This document shows positions 41,296-50,431 of a stretch of 64,000 nucleotides of DNA, one piece after another. Source of the stretch: Hymenobacter algoricola (GTDB taxonomy: Bacteria > Bacteroidota > Bacteroidia > Cytophagales > Hymenobacteraceae). Position 1 is the stretch's first letter. Each line of letters starts with the position of its first letter. A program made the position numbers and the translations under genes. The DNA lies in NCBI RefSeq assembly GCF_039539525.1, contig NZ_BAABDH010000106.1:1-64000 (forward strand). Direction: 5' to 3'. The notes beneath the pieces are model-generated. The model had not been told where the DNA came from. It ran no database searches and saw nothing but the letters and a program-made list of their open reading frames with translations.

Positions 41296-43458
41296 ATGTT
41301 TCGCACTGAATTACCGCTTACGCCTCATCCCTCCCAGCTGCCCCAGGCGGCCCGGGTGCTGACGATAGGCTCCTGCTTTTCCGATACCATTGGTAGCCGG
41401 CTGACCCGCAACAAGGTCAGCGCGCTGGTCAACCCCTTCGGCACCGTCTTCAATCCGCTGTCGGCGTGTATGCTGCTGCGCGCGGCGGCCGGCGAGGAAA
41501 TGGACTGGCAGCAGCACCTGGTAGAAGCCCGGGGCCGCTGGCAGAGCTACGATTTGCCGGCCGAAATCGGGGCCGGTTCGCCGGTGGCGCTGCTGCAGCA
41601 GATCCGTGACGTGGTGGCGCAGGCCAGCACGTTCCTAGCCACCGCTGATGTGGTGGTGCTCACGCTGGGTACGGCCTTCGCCTACCGGCTGCTGGAAACC
41701 CAGGAGCTGGTGAACAACTGCCATAAGATTCCGGCGGAGAAATTCGAGAAGGAACTGCTTACCCCGGATGAGGTTATCAATGCCGTGGCGGAAACCCATG
41801 CTTTGCTGCGCCTCAAAAACCCCAAGCTGCGGTTTATTCTGACCGTGAGCCCGGTGCGTCACCTCAAGGACACGCTGCCGCTGAACGCGGTCAGCAAATC
41901 GGTGCTGCGCGTGGCCTGCCACTACCTGAGCGAGCTGCTGCCCGACGTGTCCTACTTCCCGGCCTACGAGCTGCTGCTGGACGATTTGCGCGACTACCGC
42001 TTTTATACCGACGATATGCTGCACCCGTCGGAAGCCGCCGAAAACTACATCTGGGAGCGGTTTACGCGCACGTATTTCGACCAGAGCTTCGGGCGGTTCA
42101 AGAAGGAGTGGGAATCGGTGCAGCAGGCGCTGGGTCACCGGCCGCTGTACGCGGCCGCACCGGAGCACCGCACCTTTCTGGAAAGCACCCTGGAGCGCCT
42201 GCAGAAGCTGGCCGCGCAGGTCGACGTGCGCCGCGAAATCCGCGACCTGCAGCAGCAGATTGCCGCCCTGCCCCTGCCGCTGGTACCCGAACCACTCATC
42301 GAACCCGAGCTGGACGACGAGGAGCGCATCGACATTGGCGAAGAGGCCGACCCGGGACAAGCGCCGCTACCCGCGGCTACTTCCGGCCGCCACCGCGGCA
42401 ACAGGCGGCCTGGGCGCTTAGCGCCGCAGCCAGCGGCCGAAGCGGCACCGGCAGAGGAGGAAGCAGAAGCAGAAGCAGAATTTCAGCCGGCGCTGGCGGA
42501 AGAAGCCCCAATGGCAGCGGAGGCAGAGGAAGAGTCTGGAACGGAGGAAGCTGCTCTGCCGAAGAAGAAGCGCCGCTCCCGGGGCGGGGCCAAGCGCACT
42601 GCCCGCAAGAACGCGGCCCGCGCTGCGTTGGAAGGCACTCAGCAGTCAGTTACCAGCGTGGAGCCGGCAGAAGCCGACTTTGTCGAAGCTGAGGCGCCGG
42701 AGCCGGTTGCTCCCGTAGCGGAGGCGGAGCAAACGCCGGCAGTGCCGCTGCTCACGCAGGAGCTGGAAGTTGTTCATGAGCTTCCCGCTGTGGAACCCAT
42801 ACGGACGGCTCTGCCACGGTCAGGGACGCCTTACGAAAAGCCCAAGCCTAAGCCCAATGTGGATTGGCTGGTGCCCATGAAGGGTGACGGCGACGCGCCC
42901 AAGCTGCCCAAGCGGCAGAGCAAAGGCATCGTGCGGACTCCGCCGGCGCGCAAGGCCGCGAAAACAGCTATTGTAACGCCACCGAAGTCATCGGCTAAAG
43001 CCCGGCCCGTGGTCGAGGCCCCGGTAGTCACTCCGTCCGCCGCTACTCCGGCAGTGGTTATACCGCCCACCCCGGCCGTGCCGGCCGAACCGACGGTTGC
43101 CGCCGCTGCTGCCCCGGCTCAGAAAACCGCCGCGGTGCCGAAGATCAAGACGGTGCCGACGCCCAAGGCGACGCCCAAAAAAGCAACCGCCAAGCCAGCC
43201 GTAGCAAAAGCAGCGGCGGCCAAGCCCGCAGCACCGGCCAAGCCCGCAGCACCGGCTAAGCCCGTAGCGGCGGCCAGGCCCAAGGCTGCCGCTACGCCCC
43301 GCCGCAAGCCCACCCCGGTGGCACCCGCCGAGGCCGTGGCAGTGCCCGCTGCTGCCTCCGTTTCGCCGGCCGATGCGCCTACGGCGCAAAAAGCGGCCCC
43401 GCAGAAACGGGTGCGGCCACCCCGCAAGAAGCCCACGCCGCCCGGCGAAACCGCTTAG
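41296..43458 (+). CDS. GSCFA-domain protein with long histone-H1-like tail
   Basis: 720 residues from ATG 41296 (MFRTELPLTPHP). The GSCFA domain covers about residues 1-320, with the defining GSCFSD at 25-30, NPFGTVFNP, LTLGTAFAYRL, LTVSPVRHLKDTLPLNAVSKSVLR and DMLHPSEAAENYIW; it resembles SGNH hydrolases, where the Ser and the DxxHP pair would be catalytic. The remaining 400 residues are low complexity: first acidic Glu/Ala-rich (about 355-430), a short RRSRGGAKRTARKNAARAAL basic patch, then Pro/Ala/Lys repeats such as AAKPAAPAKPAAPAKP. The tail is absent from usual family members of 320-350 residues. Monocistronic, ended by a terminator. Confidence 0.85.
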   Translation: MFRTELPLTPHPSQLPQAARVLTIGSCFSDTIGSRLTRNKVSALVNPFGTVFNPLSACMLLRAAAGEEMDWQQHLVEARGRWQSYDLPAEIGAGSPVALLQQIRDVVAQASTFLATADVVVLTLGTAFAYRLLETQELVNNCHKIPAEKFEKELLTPDEVINAVAETHALLRLKNPKLRFILTVSPVRHLKDTLPLNAVSKSVLRVACHYLSELLPDVSYFPAYELLLDDLRDYRFYTDDMLHPSEAAENYIWERFTRTYFDQSFGRFKKEWESVQQALGHRPLYAAAPEHRTFLESTLERLQKLAAQVDVRREIRDLQQQIAALPLPLVPEPLIEPELDDEERIDIGEEADPGQAPLPAATSGRHRGNRRPGRLAPQPAAEAAPAEEEAEAEAEFQPALAEEAPMAAEAEEESGTEEAALPKKKRRSRGGAKRTARKNAARAALEGTQQSVTSVEPAEADFVEAEAPEPVAPVAEAEQTPAVPLLTQELEVVHELPAVEPIRTALPRSGTPYEKPKPKPNVDWLVPMKGDGDAPKLPKRQSKGIVRTPPARKAAKTAIVTPPKSSAKARPVVEAPVVTPSAATPAVVIPPTPAVPAEPTVAAAAAPAQKTAAVPKIKTVPTPKATPKKATAKPAVAKAAAAKPAAPAKPAAPAKPVAAARPKAAATPRRKPTPVAPAEAVAVPAAASVSPADAPTAQKAAPQKRVRPPRKKPTPPGETA

Positions 43459-43480
43459 TTGCTGTAATTCACTTACTTCG

Positions 43481-43506
43481 AAACCCAGCCCCACCGGCTG
43501 GGTTTT
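43481..43506 (+). terminator. Terminator after the GSCFA gene
   Basis: Stem AAACCCAGCC/GGCTGGGTTT with loop CCACC, followed by a T-rich stretch, 22 bases after the stop and 30 bases before the next start. Confidence 0.85.
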
Positions 43507-43535
43507 GTTTTTGCGCCCGTTTTGCTCTCCGCCCG

Positions 43536-45584
43536 ATGTCTGAAGCCCAGCCTGCCCATACCAACCGCCTCAGCCGCGAATCCAGCCCCTACCTGCTGCA
43601 GCACGCCCACAATCCGGTGGACTGGTACCCGTGGGGGCCGGAGGCGCTGCAGCGGGCTCAGGCGGAGCAGAAGCCTATTCTGGTCAGCATCGGCTACGCG
43701 GCCTGCCACTGGTGCCACGTGATGGAGCGCGAGTCGTTCGAGGATCCGCGGGTTGCGGCCGTGATGAATGAGCATTTTGTGTGCATCAAGGTCGACCGGG
43801 AGGAGCGGCCCGATGTGGATCAGGTGTACCTGGACGCGCTACAGGCCATGGGCCTGGCGGGCGGGTGGCCGCTGAACGTGTTTCTGACCCCCGACGCCAA
43901 GCCGTTCTACGGCGGCACCTACTTCGCGCCCGGCAACTTCACCCAGCTGCTGACCAGCATCGGACAGGCGTACCAGAATGAAACCCGGCAGGAGCTGGAC
44001 CAGTCGGCCGAGCAGTTTGCCAAGGCCCTCCAGACCAGTGACGTCCAGAAATACGGCCTGCCCGCGTCCGACTCGCTGCTTTCGGCCGAGCAGTTCCAGC
44101 TGCTGGTGGCTAACCTGGAGGAGAAGTTTGACCGGCAAGCCGGGGGCCTGAATCGGGTGCCCAAGTTTCCTATGCCCAGCGTCTGGCGGTTTCTGCTGCG
44201 CACCCACGCCGCTACCGGCAGTCGGGTGGCACTGGAGCAGACGGTGCTGACGCTGCGCGCAATAGCCTGGGGCGGCCTCCACGACCAGGCCGGCGGCGGC
44301 TTTGCCCGCTACTCGACTGATGCCGAATGGCTGGCGCCCCACTTCGAGAAGATGCTCTACGACAACGCCCAGCTGGTCAGCCTGTACGCCGAAGCCTACC
44401 AGGTAACCCAGGACGCGCTGTTTCGGGAGGTAGCCTACGACACGGTGGCTTTCGTGGAGCGGGAGCTGCTGAGCCCCGAAGGCGGCTTTTACTCGTCGCT
44501 GGATGCCGATAGCGAGGGGGAGGAAGGCCGCTTCTACGTGTTTACCAAGCACGAGCTGCAGGCCCTGCTCGGCGCCGAGGAGCCGTTGTTTTCCGATTAC
44601 TACCACTGCACGGCCCTCGGCAACTGGGAGCACGGCCGCAACATCCTGCACCGTCGGGAGTCGGACGCCGACTTTGCCCGCCGGCACGAGCTGCAACCCG
44701 GCGTGGTGGCCGAAATGGTGCTCGACTGGAAGGCCCGGATCATGGAAGCCCGCGCCCAGCGTCCCCGCCCCACCCTCGACGACAAGCTCCTGACCGGTTG
44801 GAACGCGCTTATGCTCAGTGGGCTGACCGATGCCTACCGGGCCTTCGGCGACGCGTATTTTCTGGAGCTGGCCCTGCGCAACGCCGGGTTTATCCAGTCG
44901 AAATTGCGCCAGGGTGCCCGCCTGAAACGCAGCTACAAAGCCGGCCGCGCCACGATTGATGCGTTTCTGGAAGACTACGCCCTGGTGATTCAGGCCTACA
45001 CCGGCCTCTACGAAGTTACGTTCGACGCGCACTGGCTGCGGGAGGCCGAAACGCTGACGGAATACGTATTAGAGCACTTTTTTGACCCCGCCGAGCAGCA
45101 GTTCTTCTATACCGATGACGCCGGCGAAAAGCTCATTGCCCGCCGGAAAGAGCTGTTCGACAACGTGATTCCCGGCTCCAACTCCGTGATGGCGCACAAC
45201 CTGCACCGCCTGGGCCGGCACCTCGAAAACAGCCGGTACGGGGAGCTGGCGGCGGCCATGCTGCGCCAGGTGCAGGAGCTGGTGGTGCAACAGCCCCAGC
45301 ACCTCACCAACTGGGCTTCGCTGTACCTGGCGCTGCTGCACCCCACGGTCGAAGTAGCCATCGTCGGAGCGGAAGCGGAGACTCTGCGGCGCGAGCTGAG
45401 CCGCCACTTTCTGCCCAACACGGTGCTGGCCGGCGCGGTCCGGGCCACCGACGAGCTGCCCTTGCTCCGTCAGCGCCCGGCGCAGAGCGGCCAGACTACG
45501 CTCTACGTCTGCTTCAACCACACCTGCCGGCAGCCGGTACATACCGTGGCCGAAGCGCTGACGCAGCTGCGGGAGGCCCGCTAA
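43536..45584 (+). CDS. Thioredoxin-domain protein of the YyaL/SSP411 family
   Basis: 682 residues. The N-terminal thioredoxin-like DUF255 domain begins NRLSRESSPYLLQHAHNPVDW and has the active CHWC at residues 57-60 with HVMERESFED. The C-terminal two thirds form an (alpha/alpha)6 barrel of the N-acylglucosamine epimerase type (LHDQAGGGFARYSTDAEWLAPHFEKMLYDNAQL, LTGWNALMLSGL). The human homologue is SPATA20. Bacterial function is not settled; redox or sugar-related roles have been proposed. No operon partner. Confidence 0.9.
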   Translation: MSEAQPAHTNRLSRESSPYLLQHAHNPVDWYPWGPEALQRAQAEQKPILVSIGYAACHWCHVMERESFEDPRVAAVMNEHFVCIKVDREERPDVDQVYLDALQAMGLAGGWPLNVFLTPDAKPFYGGTYFAPGNFTQLLTSIGQAYQNETRQELDQSAEQFAKALQTSDVQKYGLPASDSLLSAEQFQLLVANLEEKFDRQAGGLNRVPKFPMPSVWRFLLRTHAATGSRVALEQTVLTLRAIAWGGLHDQAGGGFARYSTDAEWLAPHFEKMLYDNAQLVSLYAEAYQVTQDALFREVAYDTVAFVERELLSPEGGFYSSLDADSEGEEGRFYVFTKHELQALLGAEEPLFSDYYHCTALGNWEHGRNILHRRESDADFARRHELQPGVVAEMVLDWKARIMEARAQRPRPTLDDKLLTGWNALMLSGLTDAYRAFGDAYFLELALRNAGFIQSKLRQGARLKRSYKAGRATIDAFLEDYALVIQAYTGLYEVTFDAHWLREAETLTEYVLEHFFDPAEQQFFYTDDAGEKLIARRKELFDNVIPGSNSVMAHNLHRLGRHLENSRYGELAAAMLRQVQELVVQQPQHLTNWASLYLALLHPTVEVAIVGAEAETLRRELSRHFLPNTVLAGAVRATDELPLLRQRPAQSGQTTLYVCFNHTCRQPVHTVAEALTQLREAR

Positions 45585-45593
45585 GAGGCCGGT

Positions 45594-45635
45594 AGAACGT
45601 CATGCTGAGCTTATCGAAGCATGACGGTTCTTTTT
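45594..45635. repeat. Hairpin with CATGCTGAGCTTATCGAAGC core, probable dispersed repeat
   Basis: AGAAC-GTCATGC pairs with GCATGAC-GGTTCT around a loop containing TGAGCTTATCGAA, ending in T5. From memory CGTCATGCTGAGCTTGTCGAAGCA is a frequent intergenic repeat in Hymenobacter-like genomes. Here it may also end transcription of the upstream gene. Confidence 0.65.
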
Positions 45636-45717
45636 CAGTATGGCCGTTCCGCTGCCGAATATTCAGCCGGTATCACCCGTATTCTCCTCAGTAAGCCGAA
45701 TCATCGGCGGCGCGGTT

Positions 45718-45725
45718 TATCTTTA
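45718..45725 (+). promoter_or_regulatory. Probable -7 element of priA
   Basis: TATCTTTA differs from TAnnTTTG only at the last base and lies 27 bases upstream of the priA start codon. Confidence 0.4.
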
Positions 45726-45751
45726 CGGTTCCGTTTTTAGTACCCTGCCCG

Positions 45752-48289
45752 TTGAGCCTCACCTTTGACTTCGTCCAGCCCGAGCCGACGGCTACCGACC
45801 GTATCACGCTCTTCTGCGACGTGATTCTGCCGCTGCCGCTGCCCAAGCTTTATACCTACCGCGTGCCCTACGAGATGAACGACGACGTCGTTATCGGGGG
45901 CCGGGTGATTGTGCAGTTCGGGGCCAAAAAGACGCTCAGCTGTATCGTGGCGGCCGTGCACGAAACGCCGCCGGCCCTCTATCAGGCCAAGTACGTGCTC
46001 GAATTCATCGACGACGCGCCGGTGGTGACCCAGGCCCAGCTCAAGCTGTTTCGCTGGATGGCCGACTACTACATGTGCACCCTGGGGGAGGTCATCAACG
46101 CCGCGCTGCCCTCGGCCCTCAAGCTCAGCTCGGAGTCGCGCATTCAGCTGCACCCGGCCTTCGTGCGCGACGAGCCGCTGTACCCGCTCAGCGAGCCGGA
46201 GGAGAAGATTGTGACCGCGCTGAGCAGTGAGGACGGCAAGGCCCTGACCTTTACCGAGGTCGGCGACCTGCTCGGCAATACCAACTTCCACAAGGTGATT
46301 AAGTCCCTGATTCAGAAGGACGTCATCTTTCTGTTCGAGCACCTGGCCGACAAGTACTCCCCCAAGGTGGTGAAGAAGGTACGGCTGGCCCACCACTTTG
46401 TGGAGGAAAACGTGCTGGAGGAGCTGTTTCAGCAGCTGGCCGGCCGCCCCAAACAGCTCGACGTGCTGATGCGCTACCTGCAGAAGGTGCCCGTGTACCA
46501 GAACGTGCACGCCAACCACCAAGGCACGGAAAAAGCGTCCCTGACCAGCAGCCCCCACCTCTCCCCTTCCGCCGTCAACACGCTCATCAAAAACGGCGTG
46601 CTGGAACAGTTCGACGTGATTGTGTCGCGCTTCCCACTCGACGACTCGCCGGAAGCCAAGATGCCCTTCACGCTCAGCGAAGCCCAGCTCACGGCCCAGG
46701 ACGATATTCTGCAGCAGTTTGGCGAGAAGGACATTGTGCTGCTCCACGGCGTGACGGGCGCGGGCAAGACCGAAATCTACATCGAGCTGATCCGCAAGGC
46801 CCTGGAGGGCGGCGGACAGGTGCTGTACCTGCTGCCCGAAATTGCCCTTACGGCCCAGATTGTCACCCGGCTGATGCGCGTGTTCGGCACCCGGCTGGGC
46901 GTGTACCACTCCAAATTCAGTGACAACGAGCGGGTGGAAGTGTGGAACGGCGTGCTTTCGGGCCGCTTTCAGGTGGTGGTGGGCGTGCGCTCGGCCGTGT
47001 TTCTGCCCTTCGACAACGTGTCGCTCATTATCGTGGATGAGGAGCACGAGAGCAGCTACAAGCAGTACGACCCTTCGCCGCGCTACAACGCCCGCGAGGT
47101 AGCCATGATGATGGCCAACTTCCAGGGTGCCAAAACCCTGCTCGGCTCGGCTACGCCTTCGGTGGAAACCTACTACCAGACCCGGGCCGGCCGCTGGGGC
47201 CTGGTTTCGCTCACCAAGCGCTTCGGCGAGGCGGGCCTGCCCGAAATCGAGCTGGTGGACACCCGCAAGAGCCGCGACGCGAAGAAGATGCTCAACCACT
47301 TCACGCCCGAGCTGATGAGCGAGATGGAGCGCAAGCTGGCCATGCAGGAGCAGGTGATTCTGTTTCAGAACCGCCGCGGCTACTCCCCCTTCATCAACTG
47401 CCTCGACTGCGGCTGGATTCCGAAGTGCAAGAACTGCGCGGTGAGCCTGAGCTACCACAAGCACGCCCACGAGCTGCGCTGCCACTACTGCGGCTTCCAC
47501 GACCGGATGCCGGTGGAGTGCCCCGCCTGCGGCTCGCGCAACCTGAAAACCGTGGGCTTCGGCACCGAGAAGATTGAGGACGACCTGAAGGTGATGCTGC
47601 CCCAGGCCAACGTGCAGCGCATGGACCTCGACACGACCCGCGCCAAGAACTCCTACCAGCAGATCATCAGCGACTTCGAAAACCAGGTCACCAACGTGCT
47701 GGTGGGCACCCAGATGGTGACCAAGGGCCTCGACTTCGCCAACGTGAGCCTGGTGGGCATCATCAACGCCGACAGCATCATCCACTACCCCGACTTCCGG
47801 GCCCACGAGCGGGCGTTCCAGATGTTTGTGCAGGTGAGCGGACGAGCGGGCCGGAAGGGCAAGAAGGGCAAAGTCATCATCCAGACCGCCGACCCGGCCC
47901 AGGTAATTTTCGATAAGGTGATTCGCAACGATTACCTCGAATTCTACGAGTACGAAATCACCCAGCGCCGCGAGTACGGCTTCCCGCCCTTCATGCGCGT
48001 GATTCGGATGACGGTGAAGCACGTCGACCAGCTCCTGGCCGAGCAGGCCGCTTTCCTGCTCACGCAGGAGCTGGTTGACCGGCTGGGGCGCGAGGCCGTG
48101 CTGGGGCCGGAAGCGCCCTATATTTTCCGCATCCGCAACTTCTACCTGCAGGAAATCACCATTAAGCTCGACCGGGAGCACACGGTGCTCAAGCACGCCA
48201 AAGCCCAGATTCTGGCTGCCATGAACGTGGTGAAAGACCAGAAGGAGTTCCGGCAGACCCGCTTGGTAGCCGACGTAGACCCGATGTAA
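45752..48289 (+). CDS. priA: Primosomal replication-restart helicase PriA
   Basis: 845 residues from a TTG start at 45752; there is no ATG before the conserved N-terminal DNA-binding domain (VILPLPLPKLYTYRVP), so a non-ATG start seems needed. The 3'-binding domain and winged helix are followed by helicase motifs: Walker A GVTGAGKT at 333-340, DEEHESSYKQ (motif II), GSATPS (motif III) and QVSGRAGRKGKKG (motif VI). Eight Cys between CLDCGW and CPACGS form the paired zinc sites. It reloads the replisome at stalled forks. Confidence 0.95.
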   Translation: MSLTFDFVQPEPTATDRITLFCDVILPLPLPKLYTYRVPYEMNDDVVIGGRVIVQFGAKKTLSCIVAAVHETPPALYQAKYVLEFIDDAPVVTQAQLKLFRWMADYYMCTLGEVINAALPSALKLSSESRIQLHPAFVRDEPLYPLSEPEEKIVTALSSEDGKALTFTEVGDLLGNTNFHKVIKSLIQKDVIFLFEHLADKYSPKVVKKVRLAHHFVEENVLEELFQQLAGRPKQLDVLMRYLQKVPVYQNVHANHQGTEKASLTSSPHLSPSAVNTLIKNGVLEQFDVIVSRFPLDDSPEAKMPFTLSEAQLTAQDDILQQFGEKDIVLLHGVTGAGKTEIYIELIRKALEGGGQVLYLLPEIALTAQIVTRLMRVFGTRLGVYHSKFSDNERVEVWNGVLSGRFQVVVGVRSAVFLPFDNVSLIIVDEEHESSYKQYDPSPRYNAREVAMMMANFQGAKTLLGSATPSVETYYQTRAGRWGLVSLTKRFGEAGLPEIELVDTRKSRDAKKMLNHFTPELMSEMERKLAMQEQVILFQNRRGYSPFINCLDCGWIPKCKNCAVSLSYHKHAHELRCHYCGFHDRMPVECPACGSRNLKTVGFGTEKIEDDLKVMLPQANVQRMDLDTTRAKNSYQQIISDFENQVTNVLVGTQMVTKGLDFANVSLVGIINADSIIHYPDFRAHERAFQMFVQVSGRAGRKGKKGKVIIQTADPAQVIFDKVIRNDYLEFYEYEITQRREYGFPPFMRVIRMTVKHVDQLLAEQAAFLLTQELVDRLGREAVLGPEAPYIFRIRNFYLQEITIKLDREHTVLKHAKAQILAAMNVVKDQKEFRQTRLVADVDPM

Positions 48290-48983
48290 GGCAAGCCAGT
48301 GGTGCTACTTGCTTATTGCTAGCGCCGGGAGCAGCACCACTGCGCCGGTCAGCATCAGCAAAAGGCTGGGGACAAATGGGAGAGGCGGCAATTATTTCCG
48401 CAACAGTGCCGGCGAGTACGCACGGTAGCAGATTCAGAATTGCCCCGAGCAGCACCATTCCCAAACCCAGCTTGCCTCTGCCTCTGCTGCGGCGCCTCCG
48501 CTTCCGGCTGACGGGCCGTCCGGCATGCCTGCCGGGCTAAGCGGAACGGCCAGTCAGCAAAAGCCCCAGACCGATAATGGACTCAGCCCGTGGCCACGAG
48601 TGCCCCGGACTTTTTAAGGATAGGTTCCTGTCGGAGCCGAGGGGCAACCAGGCAGCACCATCGCCAGGGAAGGCGCCCTGCTGACCTATCCTGGGTGAAG
48701 GTACATGCGGGCCGCAGGAGACTACGCGCCTGGCAAGCTATCCGCTTCACTGTTATGCTATTGATATTGCTGCGCCAGGCAAATCGCCTAACACATTGAT
48801 AGGAAAAGTCTTAGTAATTTTCCTATTGGCACTGCCATTTTTTTGCGGGCACTCAAACGAGCTTAAGAACTAAAAGGTTTAATATTGCCCTATCGGCCGG
48901 CTACAATCCTATCCGTTGCGGTCTGATTGCAATTGATTTTCCGTCTTTTTCATTCCTAACTCCACCTACCCGTTTCCCCACTT
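48290..48983. other. 694-base gene-free interval with decayed-looking coding traces
   Basis: No intact gene is convincing. On the minus strand a frame around 48370-48464 reads MGMVLLGAILNLLPCVLAGT, and a different minus frame just downstream (about 48300-48370) reads LLLMLTGAVVLLPALAISK, as if a small two-helix membrane protein had suffered a frameshift. Near 48799-48826 ATAGGAAAA and TTTTCCTAT form a 9-bp stem with a ten-base loop. The last 200 bases are AT-rich and probably carry the promoter of the TM2 gene. Confidence 0.5.
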
Positions 48984-49562
48984 ATGAAGACTTTTTCTAC
49001 TCTTCTCTCCGCCGCCGTCATCACGTTGTCGTTGGCTTCCTGCAGCAAGGAAAGCTACACCTTTCAGCAGTCGGCTGCCTACCGCACCAGCCCGGCTACC
49101 CGCGTAGCTGCTGCCCCCGCAGCAGCTGCTACTGCTGAAACCCCGGCTGCTGAGCTCACCGCTTCGGTTGCTGCTCCCGCCGTTACGGCACCGGCTACCC
49201 ACAAAGCAGCCCGTACCTACGCCGCCCACGTGCGCGCTACGGCTCCGGTTGCGGCTACCAAAGCGGCCGTGAGCGAAGTAAAGGCCACCAAAGCCACGGT
49301 GAAGGAGATGCGCAAGGCGGTGAAGGCGGCCAAAGCGGCGCCTGCTGCCGAAGGCAAAAGCCAGACCGTAGCTGCTGTACTCTGCTTCTTCCTGGGCTGG
49401 CTGGGCGTACACCGCTTCTACCTGGGCTACGTTGGCATGGGTATTCTGGAGCTGCTGACTCTGGGCGGCTTCGGCATCCTGACCCTGATCGACTTCATCC
49501 GCATCATCACCGGCGACCTGAAGCCGAAGGATGGTGACTACACCGAGAAATTCAACGACTAA
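48984..49562 (+). CDS. TM2-domain protein with lipoprotein-type signal
   Basis: 192 residues. A type II signal with lipobox LASC (Cys20) is followed by a 100-residue Ala/Thr/Val-rich linker with basic heptads (ATKATVKEMRKAVKAAKAA). The C-terminal TM2 domain has VAAVLCFFLGWLGVHRFYLGYVGMGILELLTLGGFGILTLIDFIRI. TM2 proteins are small membrane proteins of unknown function that often follow a regulatory or lipidated segment. The combination of lipid anchor and two helices puts both ends in the same membrane. Convergent with a protein of the same build. Confidence 0.85.
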   Translation: MKTFSTLLSAAVITLSLASCSKESYTFQQSAAYRTSPATRVAAAPAAAATAETPAAELTASVAAPAVTAPATHKAARTYAAHVRATAPVAATKAAVSEVKATKATVKEMRKAVKAAKAAPAAEGKSQTVAAVLCFFLGWLGVHRFYLGYVGMGILELLTLGGFGILTLIDFIRIITGDLKPKDGDYTEKFND

Positions 49563-49569
49563 CTCAGCC

Positions 49570-49627
49570 GTTGAGTAAACAAAAATCCCCGCTGGCAGCT
49601 GCCAGCGGGGATTTTTGTTTACTCAAC
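49570..49627. terminator. 58-bp perfect palindrome, bidirectional terminator
   Basis: The arm from 49570 to 49598 is exactly complementary to 49599-49627, with GC core TCCCCGCTGGCAG and A5/T5 tracts on each side. It lies between two convergent genes, seven bases after each stop codon. Confidence 0.92.
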
Positions 49628-49634
49628 GTGGCAT

Positions 49635-50183
49635 TTATATCTCGTCGAGCAGGTAGAGCACGATGAGGATTACCCCGATGATGGCGACGATGGCGCCCAG
49701 AACATAGATGAGGCCAATGCCGGTAGCGGCCCCCAGCAGCTCAAGCAGCAAACCGATGATGAGCAGAATCACACCCTGCCGCAGCTTGCCTTCCAGCTTG
49801 CTGGTAGCCGCCGTTTCGGTGCGCTTCTTCAACTGGGTCTGATCAGCCACCTTGCTCACCTGCTTGGCTACCTTCGACACGGCCAGCTTCTGCACCAGGC
49901 TCAGCTTGCGGGGCGCGGGCGCCGCCGCTTTAGCTGCTACGGGCGCCGCCGCAACGGGCGTTTGGGCCACCACGGCCGGAGCTACGGCTGCTGTCGGCGC
50001 GGCTGTCTCAGGCGTAGCCGCTGCCGGTGCTACGGCGGGCTTGATGGCTACCGAGCGGTGCGTTTCGTGGTAGGGCGTGGTCTTGGGCAGCACGGCGTAT
50101 TCGCCGCGGTTGCAGCTGCTCAGGCCAACGGCAACGGCCGCCAGGACTGTTAGCTTGTTCAGGATTCCGGACAAGTGTTTCAT
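49635..50183 (-). CDS. Lipoprotein with Ala-rich linker and C-terminal membrane helices
   Basis: 182 residues. Lipobox LSSC (Cys24) is followed by NRGEYAVLPK, an Ala/Pro/Val linker (about 50-95), a Lys-rich amphipathic segment and two adjacent helices (about 135-180) of GVILLIIGLLLELLGAATGIG type. It has the same architecture as the convergent TM2 protein but not its TM2 signature. The function is unknown. The similarity of build may reflect shared ancestry of the front half. Confidence 0.75.
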   Translation of the reverse strand: MKHLSGILNKLTVLAAVAVGLSSCNRGEYAVLPKTTPYHETHRSVAIKPAVAPAAATPETAAPTAAVAPAVVAQTPVAAAPVAAKAAAPAPRKLSLVQKLAVSKVAKQVSKVADQTQLKKRTETAATSKLEGKLRQGVILLIIGLLLELLGAATGIGLIYVLGAIVAIIGVILIVLYLLDEI

Positions 50184-50431
50184 GGGACTTGAAATGTGGT
50201 AAATGTGGAATGACGCGCATTTTACGAAGTCAGCGCGAAAAAAGTGGTTTTTTTTGGCTGCCGCCCCTCCCCCAATCCGTCTTTGGGCGCGGCCAAGTTG
50301 TTAAGCAGCATAGCTTTTACACGGCCCAAACCCTGTGCAAAAAAGTCCTGCCGGTAGCCTTAGCGCACCACCGCCGAACGCTTCGCCGCGTATGGTTGTT
50401 GACAAAAACGCAGTTTCTTTGTCCTGTGCCT

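Noticed and set aside
45737..48196. 819-residue minus-strand open frame
   Set aside because: Antisense of priA, which shows all helicase motifs on the plus strand.
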